The position numbers and the translations under genes are program-made. From TC-15 sp034437275 (lineage in GTDB: Bacteria; Chloroflexota; Anaerolineae; Aggregatilineales; Aggregatilineaceae), in contig DAOTUD010000121.1 in assembly GCA_034437275.1 (NCBI GenBank), positions 1 through 14,140 on the forward strand: 14,140 bases of DNA. The letters are read 5' to 3'. The notes under the pieces were generated by a model. It searched no databases and was not told the origin of the DNA. It was given only the letters and a program-made list of their open reading frames with translations. Positions 6,360 to 12,947 of the stretch are shown here, piece after piece. How positions within the stretch are numbered: position 1 is the stretch's first letter; each line of letters opens with the position of its first letter.

Positions 6360-6905
6360 ATGAGGCCCAACGATCGCAACCGCTGGTATGACCTGTACCG
6401 TCAGGGGCTTGATGCTGACGACGTCCCGTCCTGGCTGCGGGCGTATACCCTGGAAGACGTGATGCTGGTGCTGGCCCACGATCTGCGCCACCAGGTGTCG
6501 TATATTATCTCGTGGGCCTATTTGTGGGTTGAAGAGGTGAACTGGGAGGCGCAAGAGGACGCGCAGTCGATCCGCGATACCCTCCACAAGCTGCACGTCG
6601 AGGCGGACACCTGCAACGCGATCATCACCGAAGGCCAGGACTACTTCGACGACACGCGCGACCCCGACGAACTGACCGCCGCCCTGGACGCCATGTCGAT
6701 CTTCCAGGAGCTGTGGGGCTACACCCCCACGCTCAAGGCGCTCAACGAGAAACTGCGCACGCATCCCGCCCTGGAATCCGTCACGCTCAACACCGGGGAC
6801 GACGCGCTGACGCTGCACCTGGTGATCGACACCGTCGACCAGAACACCGCCATGCTGGAGCGCATCCTGGCTGCCGTCGACGCTTACAGCACGTGGCTGG
6901 GCTGA
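6360..6905 (+). CDS. Small protein with a histidine-kinase DHp-like helical hairpin
   Basis: 181 residues, cytoplasmic (no signal or membrane segment). The segment at about 31-95 reads like a histidine-kinase dimerisation/phosphoacceptor domain: VLAHDLRHQVSYIISWAYLW (37-56), with His40 in an H-D-L-R context, then a second helix with regular charged heptads. The proline usual after the H-box R-x is missing, and no N, G1 or G2 ATP-binding box follows; residues 120-181 form a short alpha/beta-like tail. So it is not a complete kinase. It could be a scaffold, a phosphotransfer protein or a false resemblance. The ATG at 6360 (or GTG at 6357) starts 5 bp after the stop of the solute-binding protein gene, indicating translational coupling. 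It ends 7 bp from the convergent deoC gene. Confidence 0.7.
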   Translation: MRPNDRNRWYDLYRQGLDADDVPSWLRAYTLEDVMLVLAHDLRHQVSYIISWAYLWVEEVNWEAQEDAQSIRDTLHKLHVEADTCNAIITEGQDYFDDTRDPDELTAALDAMSIFQELWGYTPTLKALNEKLRTHPALESVTLNTGDDALTLHLVIDTVDQNTAMLERILAAVDAYSTWLG

Positions 6906-6912
6906 GCCGCGC

Positions 6913-7599
6913 TCAATCCCCGAACCGCGCCGCCCATTCGGCCATGATCGTTTCGGTCCGGGTGGCTCCAAAGCGTGTGACGCCGACCGCCCGCACCGCC
7001 AGCGCCGCCTCCAGGCTGCGCACGCCATGTGCGGCCTTGACCTGCATCCGGTCGCTGACGGTCGCGCGCATCAGCTTCAGCGCCGCGATGGTGTAGCCGG
7101 ACGGGGCGAAGCCGCTGCTGGTCTTGACGAAGTGCGCCCCGGCCCGTTCCGCAAGCTGGCAGGCACGCACGATCTGCGCGTCGTCCAGGTACGCGATCTC
7201 CAGGATGACCTTGACCACGCGCCCCTGCGCCGCCTCAACCACCGCCGCGATGTCGTCCTGCACGCGCGCATCTTCGCCGCTGAGCAGCGCCCCGATGTTC
7301 ATCACCATGTCGATCTCCTCCGCGCCCTGCGTGACGACCTGGCGCGTCTGGAAGGCTTTGGTGTCGGTCGTGTCGTAGCCCAGCGGGAAGCAGATCACCG
7401 GGTTGACCTTGACGCTGGTTCCGTCCAGGTGCTGGGCTGCCAGCGGCACATCGCACGGGCGCACCGTCGCCGCCGCCACGTCATGCTGGATCGCCACCGC
7501 CAGCCCGGCCTCGATATCGTCGCGCGTCAGCTCCGGCTTGAGCAGCGAATGGTCGATCATCTGGGCGAGTTCGTCGCGGGAAATCGTCTCGTCGGACAT
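6913..7599 (-). CDS. deoC: Deoxyribose-phosphate aldolase
   Basis: 228 residues. Cytoplasmic class I aldolase that splits 2-deoxyribose 5-phosphate into glyceraldehyde 3-phosphate and acetaldehyde in nucleoside breakdown. Family blocks seen: IDHSLLKPELT (15-25), ATVRPCDVPLA (44-54), VICFPLGYDTT (68-78), EEIDMVMNIGAL with Asp97, FVKTSSGF with Schiff-base Lys159, VKAAHGVRS with Lys188, and TRFGATR (208-214). The second-lysine block reads AAHG where many family members have A-x-GG. A longer reading from 7686 adds 29 unlikely residues; the ATG at 7599 is chosen because AAGGAGAG lies just upstream and family homology begins there. Driven by its own strong promoter, it faces away from tgt. No other deo gene is in the window. 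Confidence 0.93.
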   Translation of the reverse strand: MSDETISRDELAQMIDHSLLKPELTRDDIEAGLAVAIQHDVAAATVRPCDVPLAAQHLDGTSVKVNPVICFPLGYDTTDTKAFQTRQVVTQGAEEIDMVMNIGALLSGEDARVQDDIAAVVEAAQGRVVKVILEIAYLDDAQIVRACQLAERAGAHFVKTSSGFAPSGYTIAALKLMRATVSDRMQVKAAHGVRSLEAALAVRAVGVTRFGATRTETIMAEWAARFGD

Positions 7600-7638
7600 G
7601 GGTTCGTCTCTCCTTGTGTGCGGATTCGCAATGCGGGA

Positions 7639-7667
7639 AGTGTAGAGACAAAGCGCCGGGCTGTCAA
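7639..7667 (-). promoter_or_regulatory. deoC promoter with a consensus -35
   Basis: On the minus strand a perfect TTGACA (7667-7662), a 17-bp spacer and TACACT (7644-7639). It places the transcription start about 35 bases before the ATG, downstream of the longer alternative start codon, which supports the shorter DeoC. Confidence 0.75.
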
Positions 7668-7686
7668 TTCGCGCGCCTGCCCGCAA

Positions 7687-7715
7687 TTCGCCAAATCCCG
7701 GCCTCTTGCTATAAT
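7687..7715 (+). promoter_or_regulatory. tgt operon promoter
   Basis: TTCGCC (7687-7692), a 17-bp spacer and a perfect TATAAT (7710-7715). It begins only about 20 bases from the divergent deoC -35, so the two promoters share a short control region. Confidence 0.65.
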
Positions 7716-7734
7716 GGTGCCCTATATTCTGTCA

Positions 7735-7759
7735 GGAGCCTGGACATAAGTCTGGTTCC
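7735..7759 (+). promoter_or_regulatory. Stem-loop in the tgt 5' leader
   Basis: GGAGCC (7735-7740) pairs with GGTTCC (7754-7759), continuing inward with a T-T mismatch, one bulged G and an ATAA loop. The only GGAG of the leader is inside this stem, and the 18 bases from the stem to the ATG (with AAAAAAG) hold no clear Shine-Dalgarno sequence. It may control tgt translation or simply be incidental. It does not match the preQ1 riboswitch consensus as I know it. Confidence 0.3.
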
Positions 7760-7777
7760 GTTCAAAAAAGATATACC

Positions 7778-8926
7778 ATGTTTGACTTTACCGTAGCAGC
7801 ACAAGCAGGCCAGGCCCGTGCCGGGACATTCACCACCCCGCACGGCCCGATCCATACTCCGGTGTTCGCGCCGGTCGGCACCCAGGCCACCGTGAAAGCC
7901 GTCCAGCCCCGCGAGTTGGATGAACTGGGGGCATCGCTTGTGCTGGCGAATACGTACCACCTGTACCTGCGCCCCGGCGACGAGTTGATCGCCGAGTTGG
8001 GCGGATTGCACCGGTTCATGGGCTGGGATGGCCCCATGCTGACCGACTCGGGCGGCTTCCAGGTCTTCAGCCTGGGCGAACTGCGCGCCATCGACGCGGA
8101 CGGCGTCACCTTTCGCAGCCACATCGACGGCGCGCAGCACCGCTTCACGCCCGAAGTCTCGGTCCGCATCCAGCACAACCTGGGGGCCGACATCATCATG
8201 GCGTTCGACGAATGCCCCGCCCCCGACAACGAGGCCGAGGTCAGCGCCGCCGTCGAGCGGACGCACCGCTGGCTGGATCGCTGCGCCGAGGAGCACGTCC
8301 GCAGCGGCAACCCGGCGCAGCAGGCCCTGTTCGGCATCGTGCAGGGCGGCATCTTCCCGGAACTGCGCGCGCAGTCCGTGCAGCGGGTGTGCAGCCTGGA
8401 CCTGCCCGGCTACGCGATCGGCGGGCTGGCGGTGGGCGAAACCAAACCGGAACTGTACACGACGCTCGAACACACCACCGCGCTGATGCCGGAAGGCAAA
8501 CCACGCTATTTGATGGGCGTCGGCAGCCCGGAAGACCTGGTGCATGCCGTCGCGCGCGGCGTGGATGTCTTCGACTGTGTGCTGCCCACGCGGCTGGCAC
8601 GCAACGGGGCCGCGCTGACGCGCCAGGGCCGGATCAACATGCGCAACCGGCAGTACGCCGGCGATCCCGCCCCGCTGGAAACGGGCTGCACGTGCTACAC
8701 CTGCATGCATTTTTCGCGCGCCTACATCCGGCACCTGGTCAAAGCCTCCGAGATCCTGGCTCACCAACTGCTGAGCCTGCATAATTTGCATCTTCTGCTC
8801 ACGCTGATGCGTGAGATGCGTGCCGCGATCATCGACGGCACTTTTGCCGACTACGCGACCGCGTTCCTGGCCGCCTATACACCGGTCGGGGCGCAGCAAG
8901 GGGAGCTACCGATCCCAACCGTCTAG
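7778..8926 (+). CDS. tgt: Queuine tRNA-ribosyltransferase (tRNA-guanine transglycosylase)
   Basis: 382 residues, full length for bacterial Tgt. The cytoplasmic enzyme swaps guanine 34 of GUN-anticodon tRNAs for preQ1 on the way to queuosine. Seen: LANTYHLYLRPG (56-67), TDSGGFQVFSLG (89-100) with Asp90, MAFDECP (141-147) with Asp144, GIVQGG (186-191), GGLAVGE (215-221), RYLMGVG (243-249), DCVLPTR (266-272) with the nucleophile Asp266, and a zinc site Cys304, Cys306, Cys309 and His335. All key residues are present. No in-frame start codon is found just upstream, so the ATG at 7778 is used although its ribosome-binding site is weak. It is first in a likely operon with uppP, 36 bp downstream. QueG of the same pathway is at the left edge. 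Confidence 0.97.
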   Translation: MFDFTVAAQAGQARAGTFTTPHGPIHTPVFAPVGTQATVKAVQPRELDELGASLVLANTYHLYLRPGDELIAELGGLHRFMGWDGPMLTDSGGFQVFSLGELRAIDADGVTFRSHIDGAQHRFTPEVSVRIQHNLGADIIMAFDECPAPDNEAEVSAAVERTHRWLDRCAEEHVRSGNPAQQALFGIVQGGIFPELRAQSVQRVCSLDLPGYAIGGLAVGETKPELYTTLEHTTALMPEGKPRYLMGVGSPEDLVHAVARGVDVFDCVLPTRLARNGAALTRQGRINMRNRQYAGDPAPLETGCTCYTCMHFSRAYIRHLVKASEILAHQLLSLHNLHLLLTLMREMRAAIIDGTFADYATAFLAAYTPVGAQQGELPIPTV

Positions 8927-8962
8927 TCGGTCGTAATCGTACACCAACGAAAGGATCACTGT

Positions 8963-9781
8963 TTGGAGGACTTGCTTAAGGCCCTGGTCCTGGGCATCCT
9001 GCAAGGTGCAACAGAATTTTTGCCAATCTCTAGCTCCGGTCATCTGGTGCTGGTTCCCTGGTTATTGGATTGGGAAAAACCGCCATTGGTGTTTGACGTG
9101 GTGGTTCACCTGGGGACGCTGATGGCGGTGCTGGTTTATTTCTGGCGCGACTGGCTGACCCTGTTACGTGCCGGTTTACGCGCACTGCGTACACACTCGA
9201 CCCAAGACCCCGACGCCCGCCTGCTGCTGTGGATCGGGCTGGGGACAATCCCCGCCGCGCTGGCGGGACTGCTGCTCGAAGACCTGTTCGAATCCACCTT
9301 CGAAACCCCGCCCCTGGCCGCGGGCTTTTTGCTGGTGACCGCGCTGCTGCTGGTCGCCAGCGAGCGCGCCCATTCTGGGGACCGCGCGTTGACTCGTCTC
9401 CGCCCGCTGGATGCGCTGGTGGTTGGCTGTGCTCAGGCGCTGGCGATCTTCCCTGGTATTTCACGATCTGGCAGCACCATCGCCGCCGGTATCTGGCGCG
9501 GGCTGCCGCGCGCCGCCGCTGCACGCTTCAGTTTTCTGCTGGCCACCCCGATCATCATGGGGGCCGGGGCCAAAAAGGTGTTGGACGTGCTGCAAGGTAC
9601 CGAAACGATCGGTGATGACATGGTGGGGCCGTTGATCGTCGGCTTTCTGGCGGCGGCGCTCGTGGGGTATGGCAGCATCCGGTTTTTGATGCGTCTGCTG
9701 CAGCAGCGGCGCTTGTTTGGGTTTGCGGTGTATTGCGCGGTGTTCGGCACGCTGAGTCTGCTGGTGGCCCTCTTGCGATGA
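8963..9781 (+). CDS. uppP: Undecaprenyl-diphosphatase UppP (BacA family)
   Basis: 272 residues, normal length. Integral membrane enzyme that dephosphorylates undecaprenyl pyrophosphate, recycling the lipid carrier of peptidoglycan and other envelope polymers; it is also linked to bacitracin resistance. Both signature blocks are present: GILQGATEFLPISSSGH (11-27) with Glu18, the serine cluster and His27, and FPGISRSGSTI (163-173) with Arg168. Some seven or eight hydrophobic segments span the chain. The start is a TTG at 8963, preceded by AAGGA at 8951-8955; this gives the family N-terminus MEDLLKALVLG, and no ATG is available. It sits between tgt and the PstS-like lipoprotein gene, 9 bp from the latter, and is probably co-transcribed with both. 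Confidence 0.95.
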   Translation: MEDLLKALVLGILQGATEFLPISSSGHLVLVPWLLDWEKPPLVFDVVVHLGTLMAVLVYFWRDWLTLLRAGLRALRTHSTQDPDARLLLWIGLGTIPAALAGLLLEDLFESTFETPPLAAGFLLVTALLLVASERAHSGDRALTRLRPLDALVVGCAQALAIFPGISRSGSTIAAGIWRGLPRAAAARFSFLLATPIIMGAGAKKVLDVLQGTETIGDDMVGPLIVGFLAAALVGYGSIRFLMRLLQQRRLFGFAVYCAVFGTLSLLVALLR

Positions 9782-9790
9782 GAGGGAGGC

Positions 9791-10636
9791 ATGAAGCGGG
9801 CCAAACACACCATCGTTATCCTGAGCCTGGCGCTGGCCGGGTGTCGTGGCACGGTGTACACCCCGACCACGACGCCGCAAACGTTCAGTGTGCGCATCTT
9901 GACCACGACGACCACCGCCCCCTTGCTGAGCGAGCTGGCCGCGGCCTATTCCGGCACGGACACGCGGCTGGTCGTCACGAGCGACACGGCGAGCTGGCCC
10001 ACGCTGTACACCCGCGTGCAGGCCGGTGATGTGCCCTTCGCGCTGACGAGCTTCGTCCCGGACGACGTGCGGCTGTGGGCCGCTCCCGTCGGCCAGGACG
10101 GCATCGCGCTCGTCACGCACCAGGCCAACCCGGTCACCGCGCTGTCGACGGTGGACCTGCGCCGCGTGTTCATGGGGCAGGTCGACTCGTGGGCGGCGCT
10201 GGGCGGCCCGGCGCTGCCGGTGGTGGTCGTCAGCCGCGAACTGGAGGCCGACATCGCCCAGGTCTTCGCGCGCACGGTGCTGCACGACCGCCGGGTCACG
10301 CTGGACGCCCGGCTGGCGCTGTCGGGATCGCGCGTGGTGGAGATCGTCAGCCAGAACGAAGGCGCGATTGGGTACATCAGCATGGCCCGCAGCGCGGACT
10401 TGCTGGCCGGGCAGCCGGTGCGCGTGCTGGCCCTCACCGGTGATGCCGGAGGGGCGCCGGTGCTGCCGTCGCCGGACACGGTCGCGGCCGGGCAGTATCC
10501 GCTGCCGCTGCCGGTGCTGATCATCGGCCCACAACCCCCCGCCGCCGACAGCGTTTACTGGCGGTGGTTCGCCTGGATGCAAAGCGAGGCCGGCCAGCAG
10601 GTGATCGGCCAGCGCTATGGGAGGCTAAAATATTAA
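9791..10636 (+). CDS. PstS-like substrate-binding lipoprotein
   Basis: 281 residues. The lipoprotein signal ends in LALAGC (lipidated Cys18), followed by a Thr-rich linker. The body is a type-II periplasmic-binding fold of the phosphate-binding/PBP-like group: TFSVRILTTTTTAPLLSELA (31-50), VPFALTSF, GQDGIALVTHQANPV, LSTVDLRRVFMGQVDSW (the family's L-x-x-I-F-x-G block), and VSQNEGAIGYISM, the matching C-terminal block. The usual Ser/Thr-rich phosphate loop is replaced by TTTTTAP, so the ligand may or may not be phosphate. No pst transport genes are near. It starts 9 bp after uppP with AGAGGG just before the ATG, hence a likely operon member. A role in sensing or in a split transport system is an inference. 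Confidence 0.8.
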   Translation: MKRAKHTIVILSLALAGCRGTVYTPTTTPQTFSVRILTTTTTAPLLSELAAAYSGTDTRLVVTSDTASWPTLYTRVQAGDVPFALTSFVPDDVRLWAAPVGQDGIALVTHQANPVTALSTVDLRRVFMGQVDSWAALGGPALPVVVVSRELEADIAQVFARTVLHDRRVTLDARLALSGSRVVEIVSQNEGAIGYISMARSADLLAGQPVRVLALTGDAGGAPVLPSPDTVAAGQYPLPLPVLIIGPQPPAADSVYWRWFAWMQSEAGQQVIGQRYGRLKY

Positions 10637-10664
10637 AACCTGGTAGAATCGACGGAATTTAATC

Positions 10665-10692
10665 TGCACAGACGCGCAAGATCGCGTATAAT
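10665..10692 (+). promoter_or_regulatory. Promoter of the SH3-repeat protein gene
   Basis: TGCACA (10665-10670), a 16-bp spacer and a perfect TATAAT (10687-10692), giving a leader of about 70 bases before the ATG at 10771. Confidence 0.6.
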
Positions 10693-10704
10693 ATATTTCG
10701 TGTC

Positions 10705-10745
10705 ACAGCAGTATGCTGTCCGGACGCCTGTACACAGCGTTGTGT
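10705..10745 (+). promoter_or_regulatory. Two small hairpins in the SH3-repeat gene leader
   Basis: ACAGCA-GTA-TGCTGT (10705-10719) and ACACA-GCGT-TGTGT (10732-10745) are perfect short stems near the 5' end of the expected mRNA, ahead of GGAG at 10761-10764. They may stabilise the transcript or bind a regulator; no known leader family is recognised. Confidence 0.35.
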
Positions 10746-10770
10746 CTACTTAAGACGATTGGAGAATATC

Positions 10771-11937
10771 ATGAAAAAACGGTTTCTTATTTTACTGCTC
10801 GTCCTGGCCCTATCGGCAGTAAGCGGCCTGAGCTTGGTAACTGCCCAAGAGGGCACCGAGCATAAAGCCCTGACCGCCGCCGATATCGCGCTCTACGAGC
10901 TGCCTGACGACGGGTCGGAAGTCGTAGCCGAACTGCCGGCCTATACCGAGGTGTATATCCTGGGGACCGACGAGACCGGGGTCTGGCTGGAAGTTGAGGC
11001 CGACGCCGGGGTTGGCTTTGCGCCCGTCGAAGACTTCATCATCCTCAATCTGCCGCAGTTGGCTCCGCAGGTGATGGTTGCCACCAGCCGCGCCGGCAAC
11101 ACCTCGTTGTTCGCCGCGCCGAGCTTTGGCGCCGACTTCCTGGGCGCTGCGCCAGATGGCACCGTCGCCTACCTGTTGGGCACCGACGGTGAATGGGCCT
11201 ATGCCATGACCGCCAACGGCCAGACCGTCTGGTCGATCGTGTCGGACTGGTCCGTGATGCCCGGCACCGCCTACCTGGGCCGTGTCGCCACCGGTCGCGC
11301 CCCCGAACTGGGCATCTTTGCCGAAGCGCAGGCCGGGTCGGACCTGGTCGCCACCGTCCCCGACGGCAAGGCGCTCTATGTGCTGGGCATGGAAGGCCAG
11401 TGGGCCGAAGTGCTGTTGATGGATGGCACGATGGGCTACGCCGTCGCCGCGAACATTGCCGAAGTTCCCAACGTGTGGGTTGAGGCGGATGTCAGCCGGG
11501 CGCAGGCTGCGCTGTACGCTGAGCCGAACCAGACTGCCGAGATCATCGAAATTCTCGACCCCGGCAACCCGGTTTACCTGATGGGTGCCGTCGACGAGTA
11601 CTGGGCCGAACTGTTTGACCCGGCCCTGGGCACCGTCTACGCGCTGAACGTCAACCTGGGCAATGCCTACACCCCCGCGACCGTGCCGGTCGGTGAATCG
11701 ATCGTGCGCGCCGGCCCGAACGACAACATCTACACCGCGATTGCCGAGCTGCCGCGCGGGACGCGCGTCATCGCCAAGGGCCTCAGCGAGACCGAAGCCT
11801 GGGTGCAGGTCGCCGTTCCCTTCGGGGAAATCGACTTCGCCTACAACGGCGTTGACGGCTGGATGCGCGACTACCTGTTCGTGGACGAATTCGGCGAGAG
11901 CGACCTGAACATCGACATTCTCGACATCACCGAGTAA
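10771..11937 (+). CDS. Secreted protein with about five SH3-like (SH3b) repeats
   Basis: 388 residues. A Sec signal peptide (1-25) ends at VTA|Q, with no lipobox. The rest is five units of about 65-75 residues, starting near HKALTAAD, PQVMVATS, GTAYLGRV, NVWVEADV and PATVPVGE. Each has a small-domain pattern of (V/A)-x-LYxxP-like, a turn, then a hydrophobic (V/I)Y(I/L)LG-type strand and a (E/Q)WAE or WLEV strand: YILGTDETGVWLEV, AYLLGTDGEWAYA, YVLGMEGQWAEV, YLMGAVDEYWAEL, VIAKGLSETEAWVQV. Bacterial SH3 domains of this kind bind cell-wall or other ligands; no enzyme domain is present. The chain is acidic and I see no cysteine. The ATG at 10771 is chosen over TTG at 10759 because GGAG lies just upstream of it and the signal peptide starts there. 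It ends at a strong terminator. Confidence 0.8.
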   Translation: MKKRFLILLLVLALSAVSGLSLVTAQEGTEHKALTAADIALYELPDDGSEVVAELPAYTEVYILGTDETGVWLEVEADAGVGFAPVEDFIILNLPQLAPQVMVATSRAGNTSLFAAPSFGADFLGAAPDGTVAYLLGTDGEWAYAMTANGQTVWSIVSDWSVMPGTAYLGRVATGRAPELGIFAEAQAGSDLVATVPDGKALYVLGMEGQWAEVLLMDGTMGYAVAANIAEVPNVWVEADVSRAQAALYAEPNQTAEIIEILDPGNPVYLMGAVDEYWAELFDPALGTVYALNVNLGNAYTPATVPVGESIVRAGPNDNIYTAIAELPRGTRVIAKGLSETEAWVQVAVPFGEIDFAYNGVDGWMRDYLFVDEFGESDLNIDILDITE

Positions 11938-11978
11938 GTTCGCTCCACCACGCCCAACACTGCAGCCTTACACTACAA

Positions 11979-12014
11979 GCCCGATCTGCACCGCAGGTCG
12001 GGTTTTCCTTTTTT
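11979..12014 (+). terminator. Intrinsic terminator after the SH3-repeat gene
   Basis: A 10-bp stem with one wobble pair, CCCGATCTGC (11980-11989) and GCAGGTCGGG (11993-12002), with a 3-base loop, followed by TTTT-CC-TTTTTT. It lies 42 bases past the stop and only 12 bases before the next gene's ribosome-binding site. Confidence 0.85.
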
Positions 12015-12037
12015 CTCGATATTCCAGGAGGTATGCC

Positions 12038-12877
12038 ATGCTCAAACGACTCGTGTGGCTGGCGCTGATCGGGGGTGTGCTGCTGCCGCTGCCATTGCCA
12101 CCGGCAGGCGCGCAGGGGGACGGCTTCCCGCGCACCGTGCGCGACGACACCGGGCGGGGGCTGACCGTCCCCGCGCTGCCGGCGCACATCGCGGTGATGG
12201 GGGCGGTCCCCGCGCTGGACGCGCTGCGACCGGACGCGGCGATCACCACGCTGCCGCCGGGGATTGCGCCGGCGTGGGCGGGGATCGATCTGCTGGTGCT
12301 GCCGGACCTGTACGCGGCGGCCTATCCCGACCTGCTCGCCGGGGCAGGTGCGGCGGATGTCCCCATCTACCGCACCACGCCCCACCGCGATCTGGCGGGC
12401 TGGCGGGCGTCGCTCAGCGCGCTGGGAGCAGCCACCGGGCGGGGGGAGCGCGCGGCGTGGCTGGCGCGGCGGCTGGACGCTCAACTCCGCGCGGCGGCCA
12501 TGCTCAGCAGCGACGCGGCTCCGGCCCGCGTCCTGGTCCTGACGCCGGAGGGCTACACCTTCGGGCAGGGGGCGCTGCTTACCGACCTGATCGCGGCGGC
12601 GGGCGGCGAAAACGCAGCGGCAGCCGCCGGCTTCGCCGACTACCGGCAGATCGACGATCCGACCGTGCGCGCGTTGGCCCCGGACGTGATTCTGCTCACC
12701 CCGGGCTGGGACGATCCCGCCGTGTTTAGCGCGCTGCCGGGCTACGCAGACCTCCCGGCGGTGCAGGCCGGGCGCGTCTACCGGCTGCCGTTCGCACCCA
12801 CCCCGCCCGCCGATCCGGGTGCGGCGCTGCTGCTGCTGAGCGCGCTGCTGCATCCCGCCAAGTATTTTGGGGCTTAG
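12038..12877 (+). CDS. Cobalamin/iron-siderophore-type (BtuF/FepB-like) binding protein
   Basis: 279 residues. The Sec signal spans about 1-25 (AGA|Q), with no lipobox. The mature start FPRTVRDDTGRGLTVPALPAHIAV matches the opening block of TroA-like class III binding proteins. Later blocks are IDLLVLPDLYAA, GRGERAAWLARRLDAQLRAA (the long linker helix), GALLTDLIAAAGGENAAA, and LAPDVILLTPGWDDP with LPAVQAGRVYRLP at the end. All this fits the BtuF/FecB family, which delivers vitamin B12, heme or ferric siderophores to an ABC permease. No permease or ATPase gene follows. The start has AGGAGG six bases upstream. The gene begins just after a strong terminator, so it is expressed by read-through or by an unseen promoter. 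Ligand not assigned. Confidence 0.82.
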   Translation: MLKRLVWLALIGGVLLPLPLPPAGAQGDGFPRTVRDDTGRGLTVPALPAHIAVMGAVPALDALRPDAAITTLPPGIAPAWAGIDLLVLPDLYAAAYPDLLAGAGAADVPIYRTTPHRDLAGWRASLSALGAATGRGERAAWLARRLDAQLRAAAMLSSDAAPARVLVLTPEGYTFGQGALLTDLIAAAGGENAAAAAGFADYRQIDDPTVRALAPDVILLTPGWDDPAVFSALPGYADLPAVQAGRVYRLPFAPTPPADPGAALLLLSALLHPAKYFGA

Positions 12878-12915
12878 ACAAAAAATTTTGGTGTTCTGTT
12901 GGCAATTCCCCAAAA
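12865..12915. repeat. Three phased TTTTGG motifs around the DUF2089 promoter
   Basis: TTTTGGGG (12865-12872) and TTTTGGTG (12886-12893) on the plus strand, and CCCCAAAA (12908-12915), which is the same motif inverted. Starts are 21 and 22 bp apart, two helical turns each. The last copy lies in the promoter spacer. They could be binding sites for a regulator; the first and third could also pair as an 8-bp stem with a 35-base loop in RNA. Confidence 0.4.
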
Positions 12916-12926
12916 GTTTATATACT
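12899..12926 (+). promoter_or_regulatory. DUF2089 gene promoter
   Basis: TTGGCA (12899-12904, five of six consensus bases), a 16-bp spacer and TATACT (12921-12926). The ATG at 12948 follows a GGAGG at 12936-12940, giving a very short leader. Confidence 0.7.
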
Positions 12927-12947
12927 GTAGGCAATGGAGGCGACGCT

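Noticed and set aside
7600..7686. Longer N-terminus for DeoC starting at 7686
   Set aside because: The start would lie upstream of the deoC -35/-10 promoter and the extra residues have no family match; the ATG at 7599 has a good ribosome-binding site.
7716..7777. preQ1 riboswitch upstream of tgt
   Set aside because: A hairpin with an A-rich tail is present, but the conserved loop and CTAA-type tail of known preQ1 classes are not seen.
7709..8899. 396-codon open frame antisense to tgt
   Set aside because: tgt has all catalytic and zinc residues; the antisense translation has no domain.
9461..10582. 373-codon open frame antisense to uppP and the PstS-like gene
   Set aside because: Spans two real genes on the other strand and is His/Arg/Gln-rich without motif.
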